Assembly: GCF_014643635.1 (NCBI RefSeq) | Contig: NZ_BMJV01000007.1 | Coordinates: 133,736 to 197,735, forward strand | Direction of reading: 5' to 3' | Length of the DNA stretch: 64,000 bases | Origin: Salipiger pallidus | GTDB taxonomy: Bacteria; Pseudomonadota; Alphaproteobacteria; Rhodobacterales; Rhodobacteraceae | In this document: positions 27,623-36,963 of the stretch, in pieces | Position numbering within the stretch: position 1 is the first letter of the stretch | Layout: each line of letters starts with the position of its first letter | The notes under the pieces: generated by a model | Databases searched by the model: none | Seen by the model: only the letters and a program-made list of their open reading frames with translations | What the model was told of the DNA's origin: nothing | Position numbers and translations under genes: made by a program

Positions 27623-28135
27623 ATGGCGGAGGGGCCCGGAAACCAGGGGCACGGGGGCGAAAGCCTGCTGTACCTGACCGACGAACAGCTGCGGCAAGGG
27701 ATCGAGGCAATGTTCTTTGCCTACCGGGCCTTTACTGCCGATCCCGACAGGATCCTGCAGGGCAACGGCTATGGCCGCGCCCACCACCGGGCGATCCACT
27801 TCATCAACATCCAGCCGGGCACCACGGTGAACAACCTGCTGTCGATCCTCGGGGTGACCAAGCAGTCCCTGAACCGGGTGCTGCGCACGCTGGTCGAAGA
27901 CGGGCTGGTGGAAAGCCGTGTGGGCCGCATGGACAAGCGCGAACGCCATCTCTACTTGACCGAGGCCGGCGCCGCGCTGGAACACCAGCTGTCGGACGCG
28001 CAGCGCGCCCGCATGCGCGCCGCCTACCGGCAGGCCGGCCCCGAGGCGGTCACCGGCTTTCGCCGCGTGCTTGAGGCGATGATGGACCCCGAGATGCACC
28101 GCCACTTCTCAGGCCTGCGCGAGGCCCGCTCATGA
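27623..28135 (+). CDS. petP: MarR family transcriptional regulator PetP
   Basis: A 170-residue winged-helix protein. The DNA-binding region is about residues 65-120 (NNLLSILGVTKQSLNRVLRTLVEDGLVESRVG, with DKRERHLYLTEAG as the wing). Its stop overlaps the petR start (ATGA). In Rhodobacter capsulatus the petP-petR pair lies upstream of the cytochrome bc1 genes and petR is needed for growth by respiration and photosynthesis; the match in size, order and overlap supports the name. Here petABC does not follow. GAAGGG lies before the ATG. The ligand is unknown. Confidence 0.82.
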   Translation: MAEGPGNQGHGGESLLYLTDEQLRQGIEAMFFAYRAFTADPDRILQGNGYGRAHHRAIHFINIQPGTTVNNLLSILGVTKQSLNRVLRTLVEDGLVESRVGRMDKRERHLYLTEAGAALEHQLSDAQRARMRAAYRQAGPEAVTGFRRVLEAMMDPEMHRHFSGLREARS

Positions 28136-28833
28136 CCGAACCCGACGCCCACATCCTTGTCGTCGACGACGACGAACGTATCCGCGGCCTGTTGCAGAAG
28201 TTCCTCGTGCGCAACGGCTTTCTCGTCACCACCGCGCGCGACGCGGCGCACGCCCGGCGCATTCTGTCGGGGCTCGACTTCGACATGCTGGTACTGGACG
28301 TGATGATGCCCGGCGAGGACGGCGTCAGCCTGACCCGCGCCATCCGCGAGACCCGCCAGACCCCGATCATGCTGCTGACCGCCCGGGGCGAGACCGAGGA
28401 TCGCATCAAGGGGTTCGAGGCCGGGGCCGACGATTACCTGCCCAAGCCCTTCGAGCCCAAGGAACTGCTGCTGCGCATCAACGCCATCCTGCGCCGGGTG
28501 CCCGACACCCGCGCCGCGGACAGCGCCCCCAAGCTGCTCACCCTTGGCCCTATTCGCTACGACATCGAACGTGCCGAGATGTGGAAGGGCGAAGAGCCAG
28601 TGCGCCTTACCGCCACCGAAAGCCACCTGATGCGGATCTTCGCCGCCCGTCCCGGTGAGGCGCTCAGCCGCACCCAGCTCGTCGAAGAGCTGGGCCGCGA
28701 CAAGGGGCAGGCACAGGAGCGCGCGGTGGACGTTCAGATCACCCGGCTGCGACGCAAGATCGAACCGGACCCCAAGCAGCCGCGTTACCTTCAGACCGTG
28801 CGCGGTGCGGGCTACATGCTGGCGCCCGAGTGA
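28132..28833 (+). CDS. petR: OmpR-type response regulator PetR
   Basis: A 233-residue protein with a receiver domain (HILVVDDDERIRGLLQKF; phosphoacceptor Asp in LVLDVMMPGEDG near residue 58; switch Thr in LLTARGE; Lys in YLPKPFEP) and an OmpR winged-helix domain from about residue 130 (RLTATESHLMRIFAARPGE, VDVQITRLRRKIEPD, VRGAGYML). No sensor kinase gene is adjacent, as also in R. capsulatus. It is translationally coupled to petP. Kinase partner and targets cannot be read here. Confidence 0.86.
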   Translation: MTEPDAHILVVDDDERIRGLLQKFLVRNGFLVTTARDAAHARRILSGLDFDMLVLDVMMPGEDGVSLTRAIRETRQTPIMLLTARGETEDRIKGFEAGADDYLPKPFEPKELLLRINAILRRVPDTRAADSAPKLLTLGPIRYDIERAEMWKGEEPVRLTATESHLMRIFAARPGEALSRTQLVEELGRDKGQAQERAVDVQITRLRRKIEPDPKQPRYLQTVRGAGYMLAPE

Positions 28834-28920
28834 GCCGGGGCAGACCGCCCCTGTCACCTCGCGCCGTGCTGCGGTTTCATCCAAAGGCCTGACCACAGGC
28901 CCATCCGGGGGAGGACCGAC

Positions 28921-29847
28921 ATGACCACCGCACTCATCAGCCACGACGACTGCCTTGGCCACACAACGCCCGAGGGCCACCCCGAACAGGTGGCGCGGCA
29001 AGGGCGCGTGCTTGACGCGCTGGCCAGCCTCGACCTGCTGCGCATGGCCGCGCCACCCGCCCGCGACGAAGACATCGCCCACGTCCATCCGCAAGCTTAC
29101 ATCGACCGCATCGCCGCCGCTGCGCCCGAAACTGGCGCGGTCGCGCTGGATGGCGACACATGGATGACCCCCGGCTCCATGATGGCCGCCCGGCGCGGCG
29201 CCGGGGCGGCGATCCGCGCGGTGGACGCAGTGATGGCTGGCGAGGCCAGAAACGTCTTCTGCGCCACCCGCCCGCCGGGCCACCACGCCGAACGCGAGAC
29301 ACCCATGGGCTTCTGCTTATTCGGCAATGCCGCGCTGGCAGCGCAATACGCGCTCGACAGGCACGGGCTGAAGCGGGTGGCTGTGGTGGATTTTGACGTG
29401 CATCACGGCAACGGCACGCAGGATCTGCTCTGGGACGAGCCGCGCGCCCTGTTCGTGTCGTCGCAGCAATTCCCGCTCTGGCCGGGCACCGGCGCGGCCA
29501 CGGAACGCGGCGGACATGACAACGTGGTCAACCTCCCCCTGCCCCCGGGCAGTGGCGGGACCGAGATGTACGCGGCGTGGACGCGCGACGGACTACCCCG
29601 TCTCGACGCCTTCGCCCCCGAACTGCTGATCATCTCGGCGGGCTTCGACGCCCACCACGACGACCCGCTGGCCCAGCTGTCTTGGCGCGAGGAGGATTTC
29701 CGCTGGCTCACCGGCCAGCTGTGCCGCATCGCGGCGCGGCATTGCGACGGGCGGGTGGTCTCGGTCCTCGAAGGGGGCTATGATCTGGACGCGCTGGCCG
29801 CATCGGCCCGCGCCCACGTGGAAGAACTGATCGAGGCAGGAAAATGA
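28921..29847 (+). CDS. histone deacetylase family amidohydrolase
   Basis: A 308-residue class II-like deacetylase with an intact active site: RPPGHHAE, the zinc ligands Asp and His in VDFDVHHGNGTQ, Asp in SAGFDAHHDDPLA, and EGGYDLDALA. Bacterial members deacetylate acetylpolyamines, acetoin or protein lysines. Acetylpolyamine hydrolysis would suit a genome region rich in polyamine transport, but the acetylpolyamine enzymes usually have a distinct loop, so this stays open. The stop overlaps the xseB ATG (AAAATGA), coupling it to xseB-ispA-dxs, which is a common order in alphaproteobacteria. Confidence 0.87.
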   Translation: MTTALISHDDCLGHTTPEGHPEQVARQGRVLDALASLDLLRMAAPPARDEDIAHVHPQAYIDRIAAAAPETGAVALDGDTWMTPGSMMAARRGAGAAIRAVDAVMAGEARNVFCATRPPGHHAERETPMGFCLFGNAALAAQYALDRHGLKRVAVVDFDVHHGNGTQDLLWDEPRALFVSSQQFPLWPGTGAATERGGHDNVVNLPLPPGSGGTEMYAAWTRDGLPRLDAFAPELLIISAGFDAHHDDPLAQLSWREEDFRWLTGQLCRIAARHCDGRVVSVLEGGYDLDALAASARAHVEELIEAGK

Positions 29848-30098
29848 GCGAAACGCCGGTCGAAACCCCCGTCGAGGATATGTCGTTCGAGCAGGCCATG
29901 GCCGAGCTCGAGCAGGTGGTGGGTCAGCTGGAGCGCGGCGAAGTGCCGCTCGAGCAATCCATCAAGCTTTACGAACGTGGCGCCCTGCTCAAGGCCCGTT
30001 GCGAGACCAAGCTCAAGGAAGCCGAGGAAAAGGTCGCCGCGATCACCCTCGACGCCAATGGCGAGCCTCAGGGCCTCAAGCCCGTCGAAGGTCTGTAA
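29844..30098 (+). CDS. xseB: exodeoxyribonuclease VII small subunit
   Basis: An 84-residue protein with the XseB helical hairpin: MSFEQAMAELEQVVGQLERGEVPLEQ then IKLYERGALLKARCETKLKEAEEKV. It binds the large subunit XseA (not in the window) to form the ssDNA exonuclease. The ATG overlaps the deacetylase stop and ispA follows six bases later, so it is part of a translationally coupled run. Confidence 0.93.
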   Translation: MSETPVETPVEDMSFEQAMAELEQVVGQLERGEVPLEQSIKLYERGALLKARCETKLKEAEEKVAAITLDANGEPQGLKPVEGL

Positions 30099-30104
30099 CA
30101 CCCC

Positions 30105-30974
30105 ATGTTCAGCGATAGCCTCGGGGCCGGCGCGCAGCGCGTCGCAGCCCATTTCGATGCGATGACCGCCGACATGGCCGACCTGCCGGTGATCCACGCC
30201 ATGCGCTACGCGGTGGTTGGCGGAAAGGGTCTGCGCGGCTGGCTGGTGCTGGAAGGCGCACGGTTGCACGACGTGAGCGAGGACCGCGCGCTCTGGCCCG
30301 CCTGCGCCATCGAGGCGATCCACGCCTATTCGCTGGTGCATGATGATCTGCCCTGCATGGACGACGACGACCTGCGCCGGGGCCAGCCCACGGTGCACCG
30401 CAAGTGGGACGAGGCCACCGCCGTCCTTGCTGGCGACGCGCTTCAGGCACTGGGGTTCGAGCTGGTCTCGGACCCGCGCTGCCACCCCTCGGCCGAGGTC
30501 CGCGCTGATCTGACGCTCAGCCTCGCCCGCGCCTCGGGGGCGCGGGGCATGGTGCTGGGACAGGCGCTCGACATGGCCGCCGAAACCGCGGGCACGCCGC
30601 TGACACTGGAGCAGATCACCACGCTTCAGGCCGGCAAGACCGGCGCGCTCATCACTTGGTCGGCACTGGCGGGCACGCGGCTGGCGCAGGCGGACCTTGC
30701 GCCGCTGACCGCCTATGCCGACCGGCTGGGCCTTGCCTTCCAGATCGCCGATGACATCCTCGATGTCGAAGGCGATGCAAAGACCGTGGGCAAGGCGGTG
30801 GGCAAGGACAAAGGGCGCGGCAAGGCCACCTTCGTGTCCCTGCTCGGCCTCGATGCGGCCAAGGCCCGCGCGGATCAGCTGGTCACCGAGGCCTGCGATG
30901 CCCTCGCCCCCTACGGCAGCCGGGCCGATACCTTGCGGGAGGCCGCCCGCTTCGTTATCTCGAGGCGCAACTGA
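30105..30974 (+). CDS. ispA: polyprenyl (farnesyl/geranylgeranyl) diphosphate synthase
   Basis: A 289-residue trans-isoprenyl synthase with both aspartate-rich motifs: HDDLPCMDDDDLRRG near residue 83 and FQIADDILDVEGD near residue 220, plus GGKGLRGWLV for substrate binding. It condenses IPP with allylic diphosphates to FPP or GGPP in the cytoplasm. Together with the next gene, dxs, it forms the isoprenoid part of this operon. The short residues before the first Asp motif suggest FPP/GGPP chain length, which cannot be fixed from sequence. Confidence 0.91.
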   Translation: MFSDSLGAGAQRVAAHFDAMTADMADLPVIHAMRYAVVGGKGLRGWLVLEGARLHDVSEDRALWPACAIEAIHAYSLVHDDLPCMDDDDLRRGQPTVHRKWDEATAVLAGDALQALGFELVSDPRCHPSAEVRADLTLSLARASGARGMVLGQALDMAAETAGTPLTLEQITTLQAGKTGALITWSALAGTRLAQADLAPLTAYADRLGLAFQIADDILDVEGDAKTVGKAVGKDKGRGKATFVSLLGLDAAKARADQLVTEACDALAPYGSRADTLREAARFVISRRN

Positions 30975-30989
30975 ACGCCGAGGATGCAC

Positions 30990-32891
30990 ATGGCCGACAC
31001 GCCCAAAACGCCGCTGCTCGACCGGGTGACCACCCCGGCGGACATGAAACAGCTTTCCGATGATCAGCTGATCCAGCTGGCACACGAGCTGCGGGCCGAG
31101 ACCATCGCCGCCGTGTCCGAGACCGGCGGCCACCTTGGCGCAGGGCTTGGCGTGGTGGAGCTGACCGTGGCACTGCACGCGGTGTTCGACGCGCCCCGCG
31201 ACAAGATCATCTGGGATGTGTCGCACCAGGCCTACCCGCACAAGATCCTTACCGGCCGCCGGGACCGCATCCGCACGATCCGTCAGGAAGGCGGGCTCTC
31301 AGGCTTCACCAAGCGGTCCGAGTCGCCCTACGACTGCTTCGGCGCGGGCCATTCCTCGACCTCGATCTCGGCGGCGCTCGGCTTTGCCGTTGCGCGCGAC
31401 CTTGGCGGTGATGGGGAAAACGGCGATGCCATTGCGGTGATCGGCGACGGCGCCATGTCCGCCGGCATGGCCTTCGAGGCGCTGAACAACGCCGGCCACC
31501 TTGGCAAACGGCTGATCGTCGTGCTCAACGACAACGAGATGTCCATCGCCCCGCCCACCGGCGCCATGTCCACCTACCTGTCCAAGCTCTACGCCGAGGC
31601 GCCTTTCCAGGACCTCAAGGCCGCCGCCAAGGGCGCGGTGTCGCTGCTGCCCGGCCCCTTCCGTGAAGGCGCAAAGCGCGCGCGCGACGTGCTCAAGACC
31701 ATGGCCGTGGGCAACACGCTCTTCGAGGATTTCGGCTTCAGCTATGTCGGTCCCATCGACGGGCACGACCTGCCGCACCTGCTGCCGGTGCTGCGCACCG
31801 TGAAGGCCCGCGCGGACGGACCGATCCTGCTGCACGTGGTGACGAAGAAGGGCAAGGGTTACGCCCCCGCCGAGGATGCCGCCGACCGGGGCCACGCCCG
31901 CGCCAAGTTCAACGTGCTCACAGGCGAGCAGAGCAAGGCGCCTTCAAACGCGCCCTCCTACACCAAGGTCTTCGCGAAGGAACTGACCCGCATCGCCGCC
32001 GAGGACAGCCGCATCTGCGCCGTGACCGCCGCCATGCCCGATGGCACGGGGCTCGACCTCATGGCGGAACGCTACCCCAGCCGCGTGTTCGACGTGGGCA
32101 TTGCCGAACAGCATGGCGTGACCTTCGCGGCGGGCCTCGCGGCGGGCGGGATGAAGCCGTTCTGCGCGATGTACTCCACCTTCCTGCAGCGCGGCTACGA
32201 CCAGGTGGTGCATGACGTCGCGATTCAGCGTCTGCCGGTGCGTTTCGCCATCGACCGCGCGGGTCTTGTCGGTGCCGATGGCGCGACCCATGCGGGCGCC
32301 TTCGACATTGCCTTCATGGCGAACCTGCCGGGCATGGTGGTGATGGCCGCCGCCGACGAGGCCGAGCTGAAGCACATGGTCGCCACCGCCGCCGCGCATG
32401 ACGACGGCCCCATCGCCTTCCGCTACCCGCGCGGCGAAGGATCGGGCGTCGAGATGCCTGAACGGGGCGAAGTGCTGGAGATCGGCAAGGGCCGCATGAT
32501 CCGCGAGGGCGCACGCGTCGCGATCCTGAGCTTCGGCACCCGGCTGTCCGAGGTCGAGGCCGCCTGCGACCGTCTTGGCGCAGAGGGGATTACCCCCACT
32601 GTCGCCGACGCCCGTTTCGCCAAGCCGCTGGACGAGGAGCTGATCCTCGGGCTGGCACGGGATCATGAGGCGCTCATCACGATAGAGGAAGGCTCGGTCG
32701 GCGGTTTCGGCAGCCACGTGGCTCAGCTTCTGTCTGACCACGGCGTGTTCGATGACGGGCTGAAGTTCCGTTCGATGGTTCTGCCCGACACGTTCATCGA
32801 CCATGCCAGCCCTGCCGCCATGTACGAGGCCGCCGGCCTCGATGCGGCGCAGATCGAGGCGAAGGTGCGTCAGGTGCTGGACAAGGCCTGA
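30990..32891 (+). CDS. dxs: 1-deoxy-D-xylulose-5-phosphate synthase
   Basis: A 633-residue ThDP enzyme making DXP from pyruvate and glyceraldehyde 3-phosphate, first step of the MEP isoprenoid pathway. Landmarks: [16 protein letters not shown], the ThDP/Mg motif [18 protein letters not shown] through NDNEMSI, and the transketolase half with [11 protein letters not shown] and RYPRGEG. ATG at 30990 is preferred over 30984 because GAGG lies six bases before it. It is the last gene of the xseB-ispA-dxs run; convergent gene follows immediately. Confidence 0.95.
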   Translation: MADTPKTPLLDRVTTPADMKQLSDDQLIQLAHELRAETIAAVSETGGHLGAGLGVVELTVALHAVFDAPRDKIIWDVSHQAYPHKILTGRRDRIRTIRQEGGLSGFTKRSESPYDCFGAGHSSTSISAALGFAVARDLGGDGENGDAIAVIGDGAMSAGMAFEALNNAGHLGKRLIVVLNDNEMSIAPPTGAMSTYLSKLYAEAPFQDLKAAAKGAVSLLPGPFREGAKRARDVLKTMAVGNTLFEDFGFSYVGPIDGHDLPHLLPVLRTVKARADGPILLHVVTKKGKGYAPAEDAADRGHARAKFNVLTGEQSKAPSNAPSYTKVFAKELTRIAAEDSRICAVTAAMPDGTGLDLMAERYPSRVFDVGIAEQHGVTFAAGLAAGGMKPFCAMYSTFLQRGYDQVVHDVAIQRLPVRFAIDRAGLVGADGATHAGAFDIAFMANLPGMVVMAAADEAELKHMVATAAAHDDGPIAFRYPRGEGSGVEMPERGEVLEIGKGRMIREGARVAILSFGTRLSEVEAACDRLGAEGITPTVADARFAKPLDEELILGLARDHEALITIEEGSVGGFGSHVAQLLSDHGVFDDGLKFRSMVLPDTFIDHASPAAMYEAAGLDAAQIEAKVRQVLDKA

Positions 32892-32894
32892 CGC

Positions 32895-33743
32895 CTAGCC
32901 CTTCACCTCGGCGCGCAGACCGGCGCGGTAATCGGGATAGAACAGCTCGACTCCCAGCTCGTCCTTGATCCGCCGGTTCGACACGCGCTTGTTCTCGGCA
33001 TAGAAGCTGCGCGCCATGGGCGTCATCTCCGCCTCTTCGAAAGGGATTGCCGGCGGCACCGGCAGGCCGATCAGCTCCGCCGCGAAGGCGATGACATCCT
33101 GCGGCGGGGCGGGATCGTCATCGCAGAGGTTATAGGCGCTGCCCGGCGAAGGCTGCCTGATCGACGCCTCGAGCACCTGCGCGATGTCGTCGACGTGAAT
33201 GCGGCTGAACACCTGCCCCGGCTTGATGATGCGCCGCGCCTTGCCGCTGCGCAGCTTGGCGAACGGCCCCCTTCCCGGCCCGTAGATGCCCGCGAGGCGG
33301 AAGATATGCAGTGGCAGATCCGGAATGGCCGACCAGTTGCGCTCGGCCTCGAGCCGTTTCTGGCCGCGTGGCGTGCTTGGCCGCAGCGGGGTATCCTCGT
33401 TGATCCAGTCGCCGCCATGGTCGCCGTAGACCCCGGTGGTCGACAGGTAGCCAATCCACTCCATGCGCGGCCCATGCTCGGCGATGGCCTCTGCACAAAG
33501 CGCGAGCGACGGGTCCCCGATGTCACCAGGACCCGCTGTGATCAACAGGTGGGTCGCTTCGGAAAGAGCGGCAGTCACCGTTTCCGCATCCCATGGCACG
33601 GGGGTGATTCCCTCTTCGCGCAGCTCGTCTTCGCCCGCCATGTCGCGGATCGTTCCGAGAACATGCCAGCCCTGAGGGATCAGGCGGCGGGACAGAGCCT
33701 TGGCCGAGTAGCCGCAACCAAGTGCAAGAAGTGTATTTTTCAT
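32895..33743 (-). CDS. NAD(P)-dependent epimerase-like SDR protein
   Basis: This 282-residue extended SDR starts with LGCGYSAKALSRRLIPQ, a degenerate Rossmann motif, and contains YLSTTGVYGDHGGDW and RLAGIYGPGRGPF, as in the YeeZ/NAD-dependent epimerase group. Lys of the usual YxxxK is not clearly placed, so catalysis may be altered or absent. Start ATG 33743 begins homology. It is convergent with dxs (three bases between stop codons) and divergent from the transglycosylase. Substrate unknown. Confidence 0.78.
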   Translation of the reverse strand: MKNTLLALGCGYSAKALSRRLIPQGWHVLGTIRDMAGEDELREEGITPVPWDAETVTAALSEATHLLITAGPGDIGDPSLALCAEAIAEHGPRMEWIGYLSTTGVYGDHGGDWINEDTPLRPSTPRGQKRLEAERNWSAIPDLPLHIFRLAGIYGPGRGPFAKLRSGKARRIIKPGQVFSRIHVDDIAQVLEASIRQPSPGSAYNLCDDDPAPPQDVIAFAAELIGLPVPPAIPFEEAEMTPMARSFYAENKRVSNRRIKDELGVELFYPDYRAGLRAEVKG

Positions 33744-33880
33744 GCGCGCAGAGTGAGTTGTGCTGCCCGAAAATGCAAGCGGTCCCGGCTGAGCGGCAAA
33801 GCGCCCATGCGGCGCCACCGGCGTTTGCAGCACCGGGGCGCTGCGCTAATCAGGAGGCGCATTTTCACGAGGACGTCGTT

Positions 33881-34390
33881 ATGTCTCGCACCGCTTTTTC
33901 TCGGCCGGCTCATTACTCCCGGCGCGCCAGCCTGCTCATGATCCTTGGCGCTGCTGCCTGCAGCCCGCGAGCTTCGGTTGAAGACGATGAGATCAGCCGT
34001 GGTCGCTACAATCCCTCTCTCTATCCGAACGAGACGCCCGAACTGCGGCGTCTCATCAACAAGTGGTCCGACCATTACGAGGTGCCCCGTCGTCTGGTCC
34101 ACCGGCTGGCCATCCGCGAGAGCACCCACAACCCGTCGGCCCGCAATGGCCCCTACTATGGCCTGCTGCAGATCCTTCCTGCAACGGCCCGCACCATGGG
34201 GTTCCGCGGCTCTCCCTCGGACCTCCTCAGCGCGGACACCAATCTTCGGTACGGGGTAAAGTACCTTCGCGGCGCATGGCTGCTGTCTGATGGCAGCCAC
34301 GACACCGCGATTTCCTGGTACGCCCGCGGCTATTATTACGAAGCCAAGCGCAGGGGCATGTTGGTTGCCACTGGCCTGCGCCAGGGCTGA
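33881..34390 (+). CDS. small lytic transglycosylase, probable lipoprotein
   Basis: A 169-residue SLT-domain protein. The N-terminal hydrophobic stretch SLLMILGAAACSP ends in a cysteine that fits a weak lipobox, so it is probably anchored to the outer membrane. The catalytic glutamate is in LAIRESTHNPSARNG, followed by GLLQILPATARTMGF and RYGVKYLRGAWLLS, the family 1 transglycosylase pattern. It cleaves peptidoglycan between MurNAc and GlcNAc. The ATG has GAGGA upstream. It is short, essentially the catalytic domain alone, like MltE. Confidence 0.87.
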   Translation: MSRTAFSRPAHYSRRASLLMILGAAACSPRASVEDDEISRGRYNPSLYPNETPELRRLINKWSDHYEVPRRLVHRLAIRESTHNPSARNGPYYGLLQILPATARTMGFRGSPSDLLSADTNLRYGVKYLRGAWLLSDGSHDTAISWYARGYYYEAKRRGMLVATGLRQG

Positions 34391-34393
34391 CCT

Positions 34394-35647
34394 TCAGTTC
34401 GTGACCGCGCGCAGCATGGCCGTGTTGGACTGGATGATGGTGTTCAGTTCGACGATTTTGGCCAGGCGGGCCTCGATCTCATCCTGACCGGCGTCGAGCT
34501 GGTCGACGATGCCTGACAATGAATCCCCCGAGCCATTCAGCGTCGCACTTTCGATCTTGCACATCATCCGGGTCGAGCTGAGTCCGGTCACGTAGCGCTT
34601 CATGTCAAGTACGCTGCGCCCAAGGCGTGTCGCCTCGGTCTCCACGACCTTGAGCGCCTCGTCCGAAAGCTTGCCGAACTGCGTCGCCTCGGTGCGAAGT
34701 GTCTGCTGGTCTGCCTGCAGTGCCGCGGTGTTCGGTGCTCCGCGCATGTCTTCCTCGAACAAGGTCGACATCTCCCTTTGCATGACTGCGGCGCAGACGA
34801 GGAATTGTCCCCGCTCGATGGTTTCACGCATGCGAATGTAAGTGCTGTCACGCCCCTCCACGAACTCGTGCACCCAGGTCGCCATCTCGTCCAGCATGGA
34901 GCCGTAGTTCACCGAGATGGCGCTGATCGGACCACCGGCATTCTCGAGGCGGGAGGCGAGAATGCGCATGTTCATGGGCACCGTGCGGATCGCCTTGATG
35001 ATCTCGGTCATAGCATCGGTTTCTTCGCGGATCTGGTTGATGGTGTGTACCATCGTCAGGAACCGTTGTTGCCGGGAGTCGAGCGCAATGCCGGTCCGCT
35101 TCGACCGCTCTTCCAGTTCTCGCGACAGGGCGGCGGACATGAAAGCGTCATATGTCTCGAACCCGTGTTCTTGCAGGGCTGCCAGCAGCGCCTCGCAGCT
35201 GCGCGCCGGGGTGACGCCATCCTCAAGCTCGGCTCGGCGCATCTCAGCATAGATCTCGCGCACGCTGGCGAACAGCTCCGTATGTGGCTTGATCCGGACG
35301 GAAATGTAGCCATCGGGTATGGGCCAGGCCACCGCGAGCACCCAGTAATGCCGCCCATCCTTTGTCTTGTTCTTGACGTAGGCCGAAACCTGTTTGCCCG
35401 CTTTCAGCCGTTCCCAGAACAGGTGAAACACACCCGTCGGCATGTCCGCATGACGCACCAGCTTGTGTGGCGCCCCTTTCAGTTCTTCCCAACCAAAGCC
35501 CGATATGCGCCGAAAAACGCTGTTCCCCTCGATGATCACACCGCGCCTATCCGTGCGGGAATAGAACATGCTGCCCGTCTCGAACGGGACCTCCCCCATG
35601 CCGCTGCTGCGGGTCTGGGTCACGAGTTGGGAATCATGTTGCGACAT
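34394..35647 (-). CDS. soluble PAS-domain sensory protein with chemoreceptor-like helical region
   Basis: A 417-residue protein with an N-terminal PAS domain (about residues 20-135, SRTDRRGVIIEGNSVFRRISGF and HYWVLAVAWPIPDG), resembling Aer-type PAS domains, followed by about 280 residues of predicted helix and coiled coil. The central NMRILASRLENAGGPISAIS stretch recalls the chemoreceptor hairpin but lacks its strict signature. No membrane helix and no kinase or output domain is present. It may act as a soluble sensor or a scaffold. The role and ligand are unknown. Convergent with the transglycosylase gene. Confidence 0.68.
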   Translation of the reverse strand: MSQHDSQLVTQTRSSGMGEVPFETGSMFYSRTDRRGVIIEGNSVFRRISGFGWEELKGAPHKLVRHADMPTGVFHLFWERLKAGKQVSAYVKNKTKDGRHYWVLAVAWPIPDGYISVRIKPHTELFASVREIYAEMRRAELEDGVTPARSCEALLAALQEHGFETYDAFMSAALSRELEERSKRTGIALDSRQQRFLTMVHTINQIREETDAMTEIIKAIRTVPMNMRILASRLENAGGPISAISVNYGSMLDEMATWVHEFVEGRDSTYIRMRETIERGQFLVCAAVMQREMSTLFEEDMRGAPNTAALQADQQTLRTEATQFGKLSDEALKVVETEATRLGRSVLDMKRYVTGLSSTRMMCKIESATLNGSGDSLSGIVDQLDAGQDEIEARLAKIVELNTIIQSNTAMLRAVTN

Positions 35648-35767
35648 AGTGGCCTCGGGCTGTCAGGGCATCTGCGGCGACCATGTACCGCGCACTCTTA
35701 CCAAAAGCTGAACGCGGACATCTTTTCGATGCCCGCGCTCCATGTCTTCGCAGAATGTCGCCTCGTG

Positions 35768-36958
35768 TCAGCCCGGGCTCATGCCCCGCAGACGTTCCGA
35801 GCGGCGGCGCAGCAGTTCGACAGTGCTGAGCAGCAGGATCGAGATCCCCACGAGGATCGTCGCGGCCGCCAGAATGGTCGGCGAAATCTGTTCGCGCAGG
35901 CCGGTAAACATCTGCCAAGGAAGGGTTTGCAGCTCCGCCGAACCGATGAACAGGACCACCACGACCTCGTCGAAAGAGGTAATGAAGGCAAACAGGCCGC
36001 CCGAGATCACGCCCGGCAGGATCAGCGGCATCTGCACCCGGAAAAAGGTGGTCAGCGGGTTTGCGCCCATGTTGGCCGCAGCCCGCGTCAGCGACCGGTC
36101 GAAACCGACCAGCGTGGCGGTCACGGTGATGATGACGAAGGGAATTCCCAGCACCGCGTGCGCCAGCACGACGCCCCAGTAGGTGCCGACGATGCCGATC
36201 TTTGAGTAGAAGAAATACATGCCGGTGGCTGAGATGATCAGCGGCACGATCATCGGCGAAATGAGGATCGCCATGATCGCCCGCTTGCCCGGCACGTGCG
36301 ATTGCGACAGGCCGATGGCGGCCAGCGTGCCCAGCGATACCGAGATCAGCGTCGCAACCGGTGCGATAAGCAACGAATTCTTAACGGCCCTGGTCCATTC
36401 AGGGTTGGTCAGGAAGTCGCGGTAGTGCCGCAGGCTGTAGCCTTCGGGATCGAAGCGCAGCATTTCCGGCGTGAAGGTAAAGAAGTTCTCCGCGTTGAAG
36501 GACAGCGGCATCACCACGATGATCGGGGTGATGAGGAAGACGAAGATCGCCCCGCAGATGACCCGGAAGGTGTAGTGCCACAGCACCTGTCCTGCCGTGA
36601 GATATGGCACGAGGTGCACCCGGTAGCGCCCGAAGCCCACCCAGTAGGAGAACCAGCCGAAAAACCAGCCGAACAGCGCCCCGATGACAAGACCGGGGAT
36701 GGCTCCGAGAAGGAACCCGACCAGCGCGAAGAGAGCGACAACGCCCCAGCGCACGGCTTTCTCGGATTGCGTCCCGAAGATCTGCACCAGCACGAAGGCC
36801 AGTGCCGCCATCAGGATGGCGCCCCCGATGATGCCCAGAAGGCTCGAGCCGTTGGCGGCCCCGATGAAGATGCCCGCGAAAGCCCCGGCGGCTCCGACCA
36901 CTGGAAGGGTAAAGTTCAGGGGCTGCTTCTTGGCGGGTGTGAGGATCACGTCACTCAT
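35768..36958 (-). CDS. ABC transporter permease, spermidine/putrescine type (PotC-like), with N-terminal extension
   Basis: A 396-residue permease; the typical PotC/PotI is about 270. The C-terminal 265 residues form the normal permease with the cytoplasmic EAA-like loop RAAANMGANPLTTFFRVQMP. The first 130 residues are an added glycine-rich hydrophobic region, probably three or four membrane helices (AAGAFAGIFIGAANGSSLLG, WGVVALFALVGFLLGAIPG, ALFGWFFGWFSYWVG). It pairs with the upstream PotB-like permease, whose stop lies five bases before this ATG. Substrate specificity (polyamine versus other cations) is inferred from family only. Confidence 0.85.
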   Translation of the reverse strand: MSDVILTPAKKQPLNFTLPVVGAAGAFAGIFIGAANGSSLLGIIGGAILMAALAFVLVQIFGTQSEKAVRWGVVALFALVGFLLGAIPGLVIGALFGWFFGWFSYWVGFGRYRVHLVPYLTAGQVLWHYTFRVICGAIFVFLITPIIVVMPLSFNAENFFTFTPEMLRFDPEGYSLRHYRDFLTNPEWTRAVKNSLLIAPVATLISVSLGTLAAIGLSQSHVPGKRAIMAILISPMIVPLIISATGMYFFYSKIGIVGTYWGVVLAHAVLGIPFVIITVTATLVGFDRSLTRAAANMGANPLTTFFRVQMPLILPGVISGGLFAFITSFDEVVVVLFIGSAELQTLPWQMFTGLREQISPTILAAATILVGISILLLSTVELLRRRSERLRGMSPG

Positions 36959-36963
36959 GGTCT

